This document shows positions 16,564 through 25,273 of a DNA stretch of 56,268 nucleotides, piece by piece. The stretch is from an uncultured Flavobacteriales bacterium (GTDB taxonomy: Bacteria > Bacteroidota > Bacteroidia > Flavobacteriales_E > Vicingaceae): NCBI GenBank assembly GCA_905479325.1, contig CAJQLW010000020.1, positions 1-56,268 of the forward strand, in the 5' to 3' direction. Each line of letters starts with the position of its first letter. Position 1 is the first letter of the stretch. Under the pieces are notes generated by a model, which saw nothing but the letters and a program-made list of their open reading frames with translations, was not told where the DNA came from and ran no database searches. The position numbers and the translations under genes are program-made.

Positions 16564-16580
16564 AGTTCGAGTTGGTGCAA

Positions 16581-16588
16581 CAAAGGTA
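16581..16588 (-). promoter_or_regulatory. -7 element for the FAD oxidoreductase / 4Fe-4S operon (TACCTTTG)
   Basis: TAnnTTTG match on the minus strand, 17 bp before the ATG at 16563. It argues for the shorter start. Confidence 0.5.
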
Positions 16589-16812
16589 TATTTTCGATGA
16601 ACTGCAAGATGTCTAAGGTAGGACAAATTATACTGATTCGAAAAAGGGAATGATGAACTTATGAATCATACCCTGTGAATAGTACATCTGAATTAAGTTT
16701 GCTAAAAAATAAGTAGTTGTTTTGGTTAGGTCTAATTAGTTTTAAGCATTCATTATTTGGTTGTTATACTATTTTTACTAATTTTAATGAAGTTATTCAG
16801 TAGCTAGCCTCA

Positions 16813-17673
16813 ATGAAAAAAGCAATCGTATTTCTTCTTTTTCTTAGTTATGTTGAAGCTTTAAACGCTCAACAAAGTCTATTGCCAAAGTTTAACGCTC
16901 GTTGGGATTACCAGTTTACTTACCTCATTAGTCCTCCGGGGCAAGGGGTGCCGGCGGTTTATCGCACAATCCATTCAACTTACTTGAACCAAGGAGATAC
17001 AATAGTGAATGGGAAAGTGAATTATAGACTAGGTCCCAATTTATACTTTATCGAAGATTCGAACAGAGTGCTTTTAGGAGCTTTAAATTCAAAGAAAGTA
17101 TTTATGGATTTCAATTTAAATGTAAACGATACTTTTAAAGTATTTGTAAACTCTTCTGTTTGTGCATCTGGAGTTGTATTGTATAGAGTAAACACAGTAG
17201 ATAGTGTTTTAATGGGTGGTAGAATACGGCAAAGAATAACGTTAACTTCTAATTCAGGTTGCAGGACTAGTAAAGCTTTAAGGTGGGTTGAAGGTTTAGG
17301 TGATATCAACCACGGAGGGATTAGAAACGATTATACTGCAGATTGTATAACCACCAATAATACTCAATTAAATTGTTTTTTTGACAACGGTGTTACTGTT
17401 TACAGCAACAATAATTGTGCAGTAACAAAAGTTATAGACAGTGAAATTGACCGATTTCAATTATACCCAAATCCAGCTCAAAACGAATTGAAAGTTAAAG
17501 GAAACTTCGCTGAATTAGAATACCGAATTTTTTCACTTGAAGGGAAGTTAGTCCAGACAGGAATTTTACTGAATGACGAACAAATCAACCTTGAGCAACT
17601 GAAAAATGGTGTTTACTCGATTAGTTTGAATGATAAAACGAAATTTTATAGTGGGAAGTTTATTAAAAATTAG
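16813..17673 (+). CDS. Secreted protein with T9SS type A sorting domain
   Basis: A 286-residue protein. Residues 1-19 are a signal peptide (MKKAIVFLLFLSYVEALNA, cut before Q). The central part (about 20-200) has no family I recognise; it is beta-rich with several cysteines. The C-terminal 80 residues are a classic Por secretion-system domain: FQLYPNPAQNELKVKG, then a FSLEGKLVQTG strand and LKNGVYSISL...FIKN. It should be exported by Sec and then carried across the outer membrane by the type IX system, with the tail removed. Convergent with the DUF5686 gene, 3 bp between stops. Function of the mature part is unknown. Confidence 0.85.
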   Translation: MKKAIVFLLFLSYVEALNAQQSLLPKFNARWDYQFTYLISPPGQGVPAVYRTIHSTYLNQGDTIVNGKVNYRLGPNLYFIEDSNRVLLGALNSKKVFMDFNLNVNDTFKVFVNSSVCASGVVLYRVNTVDSVLMGGRIRQRITLTSNSGCRTSKALRWVEGLGDINHGGIRNDYTADCITTNNTQLNCFFDNGVTVYSNNNCAVTKVIDSEIDRFQLYPNPAQNELKVKGNFAELEYRIFSLEGKLVQTGILLNDEQINLEQLKNGVYSISLNDKTKFYSGKFIKN

Positions 17674-17676
17674 CCC

Positions 17677-20103
17677 CTACATACTAAACGTCGCCGTTAA
17701 TTTAAGTGCGGCATTGTCTATAAAGTCATCTTTTGCATAAGCTCCATAACGGTAATACGCACCCACTCCAAAGCCTAAGTACATGCCTTCGTAAACGTAT
17801 TTCATACGGTACAGGTTGTTTAATTGCACACCCGATTCTAAGAAACCTTTTTCTGGAACGCTAAAATCAAAGTTGGTGTGCGAAGCCCTGTTCTGAAGGC
17901 TTCCTAATCCGAATGAACTAATGAGTAGTAATTCAGGTTTGAAATTTGGTCTATTGAAGAGTAAACTTCCAAAATTATGTCTGAAAAAGAGGCTCATTTG
18001 CCGGTCGGCAAAAAACTCATTGGGTGCCATGGTTTCAAAACTATTTTGAGATGCAACTCTAACATCTTCGCTAAAAATACCTTTCAAGCTGTACAGTGCA
18101 GTTAATGGAATTGAATTTCTAACGTACCCAAAGTCAGCTTGTAGCGAAGTTATGCCTGCATTTCTAATGGTAAACTTTTTAGAAAAACTCAAGTCTATTT
18201 TATCGTATTCAAAATCTCCACCCATTTCAGATAGTCCTTTGGTGTATTTAAAATTAATAACTGGGTTTTTAGTTTCCAATGGAATGGTAACGCCCAACAT
18301 TTCTCCAAATTTTTCATTGAACGAGAATCTGAAATTGACTCCCACTTCAGTAGCTGAAAAGGAAGAGGTTGGCTCTCCATTCGCACCAATAAATTGGTAG
18401 GTAGAATTAATATCTCTGTTTTGTTGGTTTCCAAAAAAGGTAAAATGAAAATCTCGTAAAGCTCTAAAAGAAATACTTCCTTCCCATTTTTCTTGTGTGT
18501 CGTATTGGTCGTTAATAAAGTTCTGAAATTCTCCACCAGAAATTAACATGCCACTTGTTTTAAAAAAGTTGGCTCTACCAACCGCCATTAAATCATTTGC
18601 GTAAGAAAATTTGGTTTCAAATTGGCGGCTGTTTTTGGGTGCCCACCTGATGTGCGAACCGTATTTAAAAGCTTTATCTTTAAATCCATATCCTCCGAAG
18701 GCGGCTATACGAATTGGCCCAAATAATCCTTCTCCTGTTTCAACTCCCGCCCCTAACCGAACACTTTCGTATTGATTGAATTTAAGGAATTTGTCCAACA
18801 ATAAATTAAATTTGCCAACAGGTATGTACCCATTAACAAGCCCTTTAGTTAAAAATACCATGCGGTCTAAGTTCTCTTCTTCTCCAATGCTATCTATGAA
18901 TTGATAGGTTAGGAGTTCTTTTTTGGTTAGTGGAATTTCTCGAAGTTCTTTCCATTCAGCTTCTCCTTTTGGAACGATTTCATCATGCATTTTCAACGCT
19001 AAGTTTCCAATTTCTTTTTCTTCCATTTTTGGTTGTAAACGAATGTTTCGCAAATAACTCTTCCCTTTGCCCATAACGCTAAAATCGTCTTCACCTGCAG
19101 ATGCAAAAACAATATCTATGTGGAGCTGTGTTGGAAACCATTGTTTGTCTTCGATTCGCTGATAGCGCTGCTGTACCTTTACTGGAAAGCCGGCAGAGTC
19201 GTGTTGTTGTGCAACAAAATTTTCTACTGCAAAGCCATTGGTGTTGATGGTCATTATGCCTTGCAGTGCTTTAAAATTCTTGTTTTTTTGCGGGCGAAAA
19301 GAGATGATAAAACTGGTATCTCTTTCATGAAATATAGTATCTTCTAAAACAAATAAGTATTTGCCTGTACTTCCTTTACTTATCGGACTTAAATAATTAA
19401 TTCCATAAATCATGATGTAATCCTGATACAGGGAAAAGGACTGTAATTGGGTAGCAAGCAGACTAAAAAAGGGAGTCTTTAACCCTGAGATGCGCGATTC
19501 TGTTACCACTTCGTAAGACTTAGTTGGCGGGTAGTGATTTCGTTGAGAAACCGATTCCATTATAAAACCCACCTTAGAGTCTGGAAAACTATCCACCTTT
19601 TCTTGTTGAACACTTCTTATGGTAATAGAGTCTAATTTGCTTCTGGAGTTGGTATCCATGGGGCTCGTAAAAGCCATTTTATTGTACGATTCATAAAAGA
19701 AAGGAGTAGAAAGCTCTGGGTTGTTAAAATCTCTGTTTTCAATGGCCTTGTTGATGATCCGATGCGCTGGGTTCTCACCCGGTAAAATAGCTACTTCATC
19801 TATTTTATAGGTGCTTTGCTTTAGGCTGATGTTATAATTGTTGGTTTTTAGTTGCTCGAAACTTATTCGTTTACTTTCATACCCTATGGCGCTAAACCGA
19901 AGCTGTTTGGCCACAAAATTCTGACTGAATTCATAAAATCCGTCAATGTCGGTTGCAATGCCTGTTTTGCTATCTTCGAACAAAATGGTAGCAAAAGCAA
20001 TTCCTTCTTTGCTTTCGTTGTCAATTACTTGACCTCTGATGTTTACCTGAGCACTCGCGGCAAGCGAAATGAATGATAAAAATAAGATGAGATAGGGTTT
20101 CAT
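17677..20103 (-). CDS. DUF5686 and carboxypeptidase-like regulatory domain outer-membrane protein
   Basis: An 808-residue envelope protein from the ATG at 20103. It has a signal peptide (MKPYLILFLSFISLAASAQ) and a carboxypeptidase-regulatory-like (CarboxypepD_reg) beta-sandwich at about residues 22-100 (IRGQVIDNESKEGIAFATILFE). A long DUF5686 region with alternating beta-strands follows, ending in a typical barrel strand with aromatic residues. It is a common Bacteroidota family, TonB-receptor-like in its N-terminal module but lacking a plug domain. Biological role is not known. The longer start eight codons upstream is rejected because it falls close to a -7 element. Confidence 0.85.
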   Translation of the reverse strand: MKPYLILFLSFISLAASAQVNIRGQVIDNESKEGIAFATILFEDSKTGIATDIDGFYEFSQNFVAKQLRFSAIGYESKRISFEQLKTNNYNISLKQSTYKIDEVAILPGENPAHRIINKAIENRDFNNPELSTPFFYESYNKMAFTSPMDTNSRSKLDSITIRSVQQEKVDSFPDSKVGFIMESVSQRNHYPPTKSYEVVTESRISGLKTPFFSLLATQLQSFSLYQDYIMIYGINYLSPISKGSTGKYLFVLEDTIFHERDTSFIISFRPQKNKNFKALQGIMTINTNGFAVENFVAQQHDSAGFPVKVQQRYQRIEDKQWFPTQLHIDIVFASAGEDDFSVMGKGKSYLRNIRLQPKMEEKEIGNLALKMHDEIVPKGEAEWKELREIPLTKKELLTYQFIDSIGEEENLDRMVFLTKGLVNGYIPVGKFNLLLDKFLKFNQYESVRLGAGVETGEGLFGPIRIAAFGGYGFKDKAFKYGSHIRWAPKNSRQFETKFSYANDLMAVGRANFFKTSGMLISGGEFQNFINDQYDTQEKWEGSISFRALRDFHFTFFGNQQNRDINSTYQFIGANGEPTSSFSATEVGVNFRFSFNEKFGEMLGVTIPLETKNPVINFKYTKGLSEMGGDFEYDKIDLSFSKKFTIRNAGITSLQADFGYVRNSIPLTALYSLKGIFSEDVRVASQNSFETMAPNEFFADRQMSLFFRHNFGSLLFNRPNFKPELLLISSFGLGSLQNRASHTNFDFSVPEKGFLESGVQLNNLYRMKYVYEGMYLGFGVGAYYRYGAYAKDDFIDNAALKLTATFSM

Positions 20104-20124
20104 GATTTTTTTGCGCTTTGAAAA

Positions 20125-20132
20125 CAAAAATA
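20125..20132 (-). promoter_or_regulatory. -7 element for the DUF5686 gene (TATTTTTG)
   Basis: TAnnTTTG match on the minus strand, 21 bp before the ATG at 20103. Confidence 0.4.
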
Positions 20133-20217
20133 ATGCCTCAAATTAATTCTTGATTGTTCGTTTACATGAACGGCAATTCAATTTACGCTTTCACCGTTTC
20201 GGTAAACTCAGAACGAT

Positions 20218-20225
20218 TACTTTTG
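20218..20225 (+). promoter_or_regulatory. -7 element for the radical SAM gene (TACTTTTG)
   Basis: TAnnTTTG match. Transcription would begin near 20232, so the GTG at 20230 cannot be the start, and the ATG pair at 20260/20263 is favoured. Confidence 0.45.
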
Positions 20226-20259
20226 TTGTGTGAAAATTTACCTGAACGACAGTTTGCAA

Positions 20260-21252
20260 ATGATGAAAAAAGCCTCTTTTCGAAGGTTTGCGAACGCGTT
20301 AAAAGTGTATGGGAGTTATTATCGATCGAAGTGGAGTGGTAGGCCAAATCAAAAAGGGTTGCCTATGGCAATTGCCATTGAACCAACAACTGCATGTAAT
20401 TTAGGTTGCCCAGAATGCCCAAGTGGATTAAAGCAATTTACTCGGCCAACAGGTAATTTAAAAGAAGATTTTTACAAGAAAGTAATCGACCAAGTTTGGC
20501 GAGAAACATTTTACTTGACCTTTTATTTTCAAGGCGAGCCATACATTAATCCTAAGTTTTTAGACATGGTGAAGTATGCGTCTGACAGAAAAATGTACAC
20601 TACAACTTCTACCAATGCACATTTTTTAATACCTGAAAATGCGCGAAAAACGGTTGAATCTGGCTTAGATCGTTTAATTATTTCAGTTGACGGAACAACT
20701 CAAGAAACCTATGAAAATTATAGGATAGGAGGTACTCTATCGAAAGTATTAGAAGGAACAAAAAACATTGTTGCTGCTAAAAAAGAGGCAAAGTCATCAA
20801 CGCCGCATATTATTTTTCAGTTTTTGGTGGTGAAGCCAAACGAGCACCAAATTGATGAGGTGTATCAATTGGCCAAAGAATACGGTGTAAATGAGGTCAA
20901 ACTGAAAACGGCTCAGGTTTACGATTACGAAAATGGGAATGAATTAATTCCGGAGAATGATAAATATTCTCGCTACAGAAAATTGAGCAACGGCAAGTAT
21001 CAAATTAAAAACGCTCTGGAAAATAACTGTTGGAAGCTATGGCATTCGTGTGTGATTACTTGGGATGGGAAGGTGATTCCTTGTTGTTTCGACAAAGATG
21101 CGAACCACCGTTTGGGAGAGTTAGCAAACGATGATTTTAAGAAAATTTGGTTCAGTGAAAGCTACAATGGTTTTCGAAAACAACTCTTTAAAGGGAGAGA
21201 GAATATTGACATTTGTAAAAACTGTTCTGAAGGGACAAAGGTTTGGGCTTAA
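20260..21252 (+). CDS. Radical SAM protein with SPASM domain
   Basis: A 330-residue enzyme. The radical SAM cluster motif CxxxCxxC is TACNLGCPEC (Cys46, Cys50, Cys53), followed by the GEPYINPKF glycine-rich SAM-binding segment. The C-terminal SPASM region has several cysteines (CWKLWHSCVITWDGKVIPCC ... ICKNC) for auxiliary 4Fe-4S clusters. SPASM enzymes modify peptides, sugars or enzyme side chains; no peptide substrate gene is seen beside it, so the substrate stays open. The start is ATG at 20260 or 20263. It stands alone, converging on nadE across a repeat-rich spacer. Confidence 0.88.
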   Translation: MMKKASFRRFANALKVYGSYYRSKWSGRPNQKGLPMAIAIEPTTACNLGCPECPSGLKQFTRPTGNLKEDFYKKVIDQVWRETFYLTFYFQGEPYINPKFLDMVKYASDRKMYTTTSTNAHFLIPENARKTVESGLDRLIISVDGTTQETYENYRIGGTLSKVLEGTKNIVAAKKEAKSSTPHIIFQFLVVKPNEHQIDEVYQLAKEYGVNEVKLKTAQVYDYENGNELIPENDKYSRYRKLSNGKYQIKNALENNCWKLWHSCVITWDGKVIPCCFDKDANHRLGELANDDFKKIWFSESYNGFRKQLFKGRENIDICKNCSEGTKVWA

Positions 21253-21254
21253 TT

Positions 21255-21380
21255 TGTCTACACTTAGATATACCACGCTGTTGGCGTGGCACTCAGTGTG
21301 ACAAATGGTAGTTTTACGTTTTTCGTAGTTTGTCATGCTGAGTGTTTCGAGGTACGAGAAATGTATCGAAGCACAGACAA
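21255..21380. repeat. Intergenic repeat with nested hairpins between convergent genes
   Basis: CCACGC (21273-21278) pairs with GCGTGG (21284-21289). CACTCAGTGTGACAAA (21290-21305) pairs with 21329-21344 with two mismatches that are wobble-compatible. TTTGTCT near 21253 and AGACAAA near 21375 close the unit. The core GTCATGCTGAGTG followed by TCGAAGCA recurs in many Bacteroidota genomes. It separates two 3' ends and may serve as a terminator in both directions. Confidence 0.6.
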
Positions 21381-21416
21381 ACCAGAAAAACAAAAAATGC
21401 TAAAAATGAATAAGGT

Positions 21417-23045
21417 TTAACTCAAATACCTTCCAACAATTGGCATTCTTCTTCCCATACCAAAAGCTTTAGAAGAAACTCTTAAAATTGGTGGCGTTTG
21501 GTGGCGCTTGTATTCGTTGATGTTTACCAGTTTCAAAATCCGCTTGACCAAACTTTCATCAAAACCTTTTTTAATAATTGCAGCAGGGCTTTGTCGGTTT
21601 TCTATGTATTCGAAAAGAATGGTGTCTAAAATATCGTAATCGGGTAAAGAGTCTGAATCGAATTGATCTGGTCGTAGTTCAGCAGAAGGTGGTTTGGTAA
21701 TGATGTTGGTTGGAATCACCTCTTTTTTTCTATTCATAAATCGGCAAAGGTCAAAAACCTCGGTTTTATAAACATCTCCAATTACAGAAAGTCCGCCCGC
21801 CATGTCGCCATATAGAGTGCCATAACCTACAGCTAACTCACTTTTATTGGATGTATTTAGCAATATAGAGCCAAACTTATTGCTTTGTGCCATTAACAGT
21901 GTCCCTCTAATTCTAGATTGAATATTTTCTTCTGCGATCCCAAAATCTGTCCCTTTAAATAATTCAGTAAGTTGCTGATCAAAAGATTGGTAAACCTTTT
22001 CAATTTCAATCAGGTGGTAATTGCAGCCGAGGTTTTTACAAAGTTCTAATGAATCTGAAATACTGTGTTCCGAAGAAAATTGTGAAGGCATTAAAATGGG
22101 TAACACGTTGTCCCTCCCCAAGGCTTTCACAGCTAATGCCAAGGTAAGTGCTGAGTCAATTCCACCACTTAGGCCTAAAACAGCTTTTGAAAAGCCTAAT
22201 TTTTTGAAGTAGTCCTTAATTCCAAGTACAAGTGCCGCTTCTATTTTTTCGTATTTCGACGGAATAGAAGCTCTCTTCTCTGCAAGCAGTTGTTTGGTAT
22301 CATAAATTGAAAAATACTCTTCAAAAAAAGGCAGTTGGTCAATTACTTCGCCTTTGTTGTTATAAACGCACGAGACCCCATCAAAAATGAGTTCGGTTTG
22401 CGCTCCAATATGATTTACATAAAAAACTGGAAGCTTGTACTTTTTGGTATTCCATTCAAGAACTTCCGCTCTATGGTTGGTTTGGTTCACTGCAAATGGC
22501 GATGCCGCAATGTTAATCATCAAATCTGGCTGCTCTTTAGCTAGCTTTTCCATCGGTGATTCAGGGTACAACTCTTTTCCATCAATGTTCCAAAGGTCTT
22601 CACAAATGGTTAGGGCTATTCGCTCACCTAAATAATCTATACATTGAACTTGGTGCGCAGGTTCAAAATAACGGTACTCGTCAAATACATCATAAGTAGG
22701 AAGCAGTTGCTTGTAATGTTTAGAAGCCACCTTTCCTTCAGCTAAGAAAAAGGCTGTATTGTAGAGTTTTTTCCCTTCCTTCAACGTATTCCATGAAGGA
22801 CCTCCTACAATTGCAGCAATACCAACGCATTGTTTTGCAATTGTTTCAATGGCGTTTAAACAAAGTTCAATAAAGTCGTCGAACTCTAAAAAATCTCTTG
22901 GCGGGTAGCCGCAAACAGCTAGTTCGGAAAATACAATTAAATCTACATTCTCAGCTTTTGCCTTTTCAATGTTTGATAAAATTTTTGCCCGGTTGGCTTC
23001 GAAATTACCAATGTGGTAGTTTAGCTGAGCTAGCGCTATTTTCAT
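21417..23045 (-). CDS. nadE: Glutamine-dependent NAD+ synthetase
   Basis: A 542-residue two-domain enzyme that amidates nicotinate adenine dinucleotide to NAD+. The N-terminal nitrilase-type glutaminase domain (about 1-250) shows the Glu in VFSELAVCGYPP, a Lys in HYKQLLPTYDVFDE and the nucleophile Cys in LTICEDLWN. The C-terminal ATP-pyrophosphatase domain carries the P-loop-like LGLSGGIDSALTLALA (about residue 290) and SNKSELAVGYGTLYGD. It starts 12 bp after the outer-membrane protein gene. nadE beside gldB/gldC is a known arrangement in Flavobacteriia. Confidence 0.96.
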   Translation of the reverse strand: MKIALAQLNYHIGNFEANRAKILSNIEKAKAENVDLIVFSELAVCGYPPRDFLEFDDFIELCLNAIETIAKQCVGIAAIVGGPSWNTLKEGKKLYNTAFFLAEGKVASKHYKQLLPTYDVFDEYRYFEPAHQVQCIDYLGERIALTICEDLWNIDGKELYPESPMEKLAKEQPDLMINIAASPFAVNQTNHRAEVLEWNTKKYKLPVFYVNHIGAQTELIFDGVSCVYNNKGEVIDQLPFFEEYFSIYDTKQLLAEKRASIPSKYEKIEAALVLGIKDYFKKLGFSKAVLGLSGGIDSALTLALAVKALGRDNVLPILMPSQFSSEHSISDSLELCKNLGCNYHLIEIEKVYQSFDQQLTELFKGTDFGIAEENIQSRIRGTLLMAQSNKFGSILLNTSNKSELAVGYGTLYGDMAGGLSVIGDVYKTEVFDLCRFMNRKKEVIPTNIITKPPSAELRPDQFDSDSLPDYDILDTILFEYIENRQSPAAIIKKGFDESLVKRILKLVNINEYKRHQTPPILRVSSKAFGMGRRMPIVGRYLS

Positions 23046-23057
23046 GAATGTGTTTAC

Positions 23058-23819
23058 TTAGAATAAGATACCAACATTCAAAAGAATCATATCGTTGATT
23101 GACTTTGCAGCTTCAGTTCTTTTCGCCTGCGAACCATCTAAAGGTCTGATCGCATTTCCGTTTCCATCTGCCCTGTACACGTCTTTGCTAAAAATATTAC
23201 TAAATCCATTATTGTATGTAACACCTAAAACTAATGAGGTATTTCCTGAATGGTTGTACTCTGCACCTGCACCAATAATCAGAGACGCCCTGAATAGATT
23301 AATTTCGTCGTTGTAATCCACCTCTTCATTAGAAAGGGTTGCGCCTTGAGTAGTTACTGTTGTGTAAGAAAACTCTTCATCAGCCATCGCTCTGTAATTC
23401 ACTCCTAATCCAAAACCAACTTGGCCGAAGTACTTCATATAACCAATCTCATTTGTTCTTAATTTCAGCGTTAAAGGAATTTCTACGTAGTTCAGTCTAA
23501 TTTCAGAAGTAGTTTTGCCATGCCCAGGTTCTTCCAACCCAGCACCATTTACATACGTTTGTACATCTGGCTTAATTAATGTAAATCCCGTATTAACTAA
23601 CTGAATACCTGTAGAAAATATATAATTGTCAGAGATGTTAAAGTCTCCAATAACGCCAAAAGTATAGCCTATTTTAGCACCATCGGCTTCAATATTGTCG
23701 CCAGTTGGTTTAAGCCAACCAATGTTCGGAGAAAAGTGTAATCCCAATTGAAAATCACGTTGTGCGAAACTTCCGATAACTACGGAGAAAAGGGCAATAA
23801 GTAACGTTGTCTTTTTCAT
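23058..23819 (-). CDS. Outer-membrane beta-barrel protein (PorT-like family)
   Basis: A 253-residue protein from the ATG at 23819, with a signal peptide (MKKTTLLIALFSVVIGSFAQ). Amphipathic beta-strands alternate with short turns, starting with FQLGLHFSPNIGWLKP and ending in ILLNVGILF, an outer-membrane barrel signature. This resembles the OMP_b-brl_2/PorT-like group of Bacteroidota; PorT itself is a T9SS component, but this is only a family resemblance. The longer in-frame start at 23864 lies upstream of a good -7 element and is rejected. Probably in one transcript with nadE. Confidence 0.8.
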   Translation of the reverse strand: MKKTTLLIALFSVVIGSFAQRDFQLGLHFSPNIGWLKPTGDNIEADGAKIGYTFGVIGDFNISDNYIFSTGIQLVNTGFTLIKPDVQTYVNGAGLEEPGHGKTTSEIRLNYVEIPLTLKLRTNEIGYMKYFGQVGFGLGVNYRAMADEEFSYTTVTTQGATLSNEEVDYNDEINLFRASLIIGAGAEYNHSGNTSLVLGVTYNNGFSNIFSKDVYRADGNGNAIRPLDGSQAKRTEAAKSINDMILLNVGILF

Positions 23820-23842
23820 AATTTTGTTCTTCTTATTTACTA

Positions 23843-23850
23843 CAAAACTA
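23843..23850 (-). promoter_or_regulatory. -7 element for the barrel protein / nadE transcript (TAGTTTTG)
   Basis: TAnnTTTG match on the minus strand, 23 bp before the ATG at 23819 and inside the 45-bp divergent spacer with gldB. Confidence 0.5.
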
Positions 23851-23864
23851 AGTTGTTTTTTCAA

Positions 23865-24887
23865 ATGAAGTTAAAAACTATACTTTCATTTTTTTTACTA
23901 TTTGTTTTTGCGCTAACCTCTTGCAATAACAACAGGTGGGAGGTAGCGGTTGACAAGGTGACCCTTGATCAAGATTTTAAGCGCTTTGACGAATCTGTGT
24001 ACCAAGTTAAAAATGAAGGGGTAAGTCTTCAAGAATGGGGCGATTTAACAACCGAATATCCTGATTTTTTCCCACTGTATGTTGAAGGAATAATGGGTTT
24101 TGGAAGAATGAATGACCCTCAAATTTCTTCAGTTTTTAATCAATACATTGCCAATAAAGATATAGTAGATGTGCTCGAATTGGTGAAAAAAGCTTATCCA
24201 ACAGGTACTTTAAACCCTGAATTTGATGAATTGAATAATGCGTTTAAGCGGTATCACTTCTTTTTTTCAGAACGAATAATTCCCAATGTAGTAACCATGA
24301 CTGCAGCTTTTAATTACGCAACAGCAGCGAACGATAAAGTGTTAGCCATTGGCTTAGACATGTACTTGGGGGGAGATTTTAAGATTTACCCTCAAATTGG
24401 AATTCCTCAATATAAATTTCAGAACTTTAAAAGGGAATATCTAGTGCCTGATGCAATGAAGGCTTGGTTATTGACAGATTTTGAACCAGAAGGAAGTCAG
24501 AACTTACTGGAGCAAATGATTTACCACGGCAAGGTTGCTTACTTGCTCCAAGCTCTTTTACCAAAGCATGAAAAGCACTTGTTTTTTAATTATTCTGAAG
24601 AAGATTTAGCGTGGTGTGAAGACAATGAAGGTCCGATTTGGTTTCATTTTATTGACATGGAGTTGCTTTTCGCTACTGAAAATCATCAAATAAGAAAATA
24701 CATGGGCGATGCTCCTTTTGTTGCCGGCTTCCCAGAAGGATCTCCCGGCAGGGTTGGTCAATGGGTGGGTTATCAGTTGGTGAGTGCCTTTATGGAAAAC
24801 AATACAGAAATTGAGCTAGAAGAGTTGATGCAAATCAAGGACGCTAATAGAATATTAAGAAAGTCGAACTATAAACCGAGAAGATAA
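23865..24887 (+). CDS. gldB: Gliding motility lipoprotein GldB
   Basis: A 340-residue lipoprotein from the ATG at 23865. The signal peptide ends in a lipobox FALTSCNNN with the acylated Cys at about residue 19. The body matches GldB: RFDESVYQ near the start, EYPDFFPLYVEGIMGFG, LGGDFKIYPQIGIPQY, a YHGKVAYLLQALLP segment and the end FPEGSPGRVGQWVGYQLV. GldB is needed for gliding in Flavobacterium johnsoniae and is widespread in Bacteroidota with or without motility. The 3' end overlaps the gldC ATG by one base, so the two are coupled. The N-terminus was chosen from the signal peptide. Confidence 0.93.
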   Translation: MKLKTILSFFLLFVFALTSCNNNRWEVAVDKVTLDQDFKRFDESVYQVKNEGVSLQEWGDLTTEYPDFFPLYVEGIMGFGRMNDPQISSVFNQYIANKDIVDVLELVKKAYPTGTLNPEFDELNNAFKRYHFFFSERIIPNVVTMTAAFNYATAANDKVLAIGLDMYLGGDFKIYPQIGIPQYKFQNFKREYLVPDAMKAWLLTDFEPEGSQNLLEQMIYHGKVAYLLQALLPKHEKHLFFNYSEEDLAWCEDNEGPIWFHFIDMELLFATENHQIRKYMGDAPFVAGFPEGSPGRVGQWVGYQLVSAFMENNTEIELEELMQIKDANRILRKSNYKPRR

Positions 24888-25219
24888 TGTCAAGGGAGTC
24901 AGAAATAAATTTTAAGATTAAACTAGATGAAAATCAGGTTCCAGAGTTAATTGAATGGACAGCAGAAGGTTCTGAAAAAGACAAGCTAAACCATAGTAAA
25001 GCAATTAACTTGGCCCTTTGGGATGAGGAAGAAAACAATACCTTGCGAATTGATTTGTGGACCAAAACCATGATGGTAGATGAGATGAAAAAATTTGCGG
25101 CTCAAAACATCATCACAATGGCAGACTCCTTTGAGCGTTCTACGGGCGAAACGGCAATTGCTGAGGAGATTCGTGAGTTCGGAAAGAAGATTGCCATTAA
25201 AATGGGAGTATTGAAGTAA
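24887..25219 (+). CDS. gldC: Gliding motility protein GldC
   Basis: A 110-residue cytosolic protein. INFKIKLDENQVPELIEW, ALWDEEENNTLRIDLWTKTM and the helical MADSFERSTGE segment match GldC throughout. GldC supports gliding in F. johnsoniae, possibly by stabilising other Gld components. Its ATG overlaps the gldB stop, and the pair keeps the order seen in other Flavobacteriia. A 54-bp spacer with a small palindrome separates it from ftsX. Confidence 0.93.
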   Translation: MSRESEINFKIKLDENQVPELIEWTAEGSEKDKLNHSKAINLALWDEEENNTLRIDLWTKTMMVDEMKKFAAQNIITMADSFERSTGETAIAEEIREFGKKIAIKMGVLK

Positions 25220-25240
25220 ATCACATTTGTGTATGATGCG

Positions 25241-25258
25241 GCTAAATTCTAATTTAGC
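25241..25258. repeat. Small perfect palindrome before ftsX
   Basis: GCTAAATT (25241-25248) and AATTTAGC (25251-25258) form an 8-bp perfect inverted repeat with a 2-bp centre, ending 15 bp before the ftsX ATG. It could be an operator or a short transcript hairpin; no regulator can be assigned. Confidence 0.35.
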
Positions 25259-25273
25259 GCAATTCTAAAAGTT

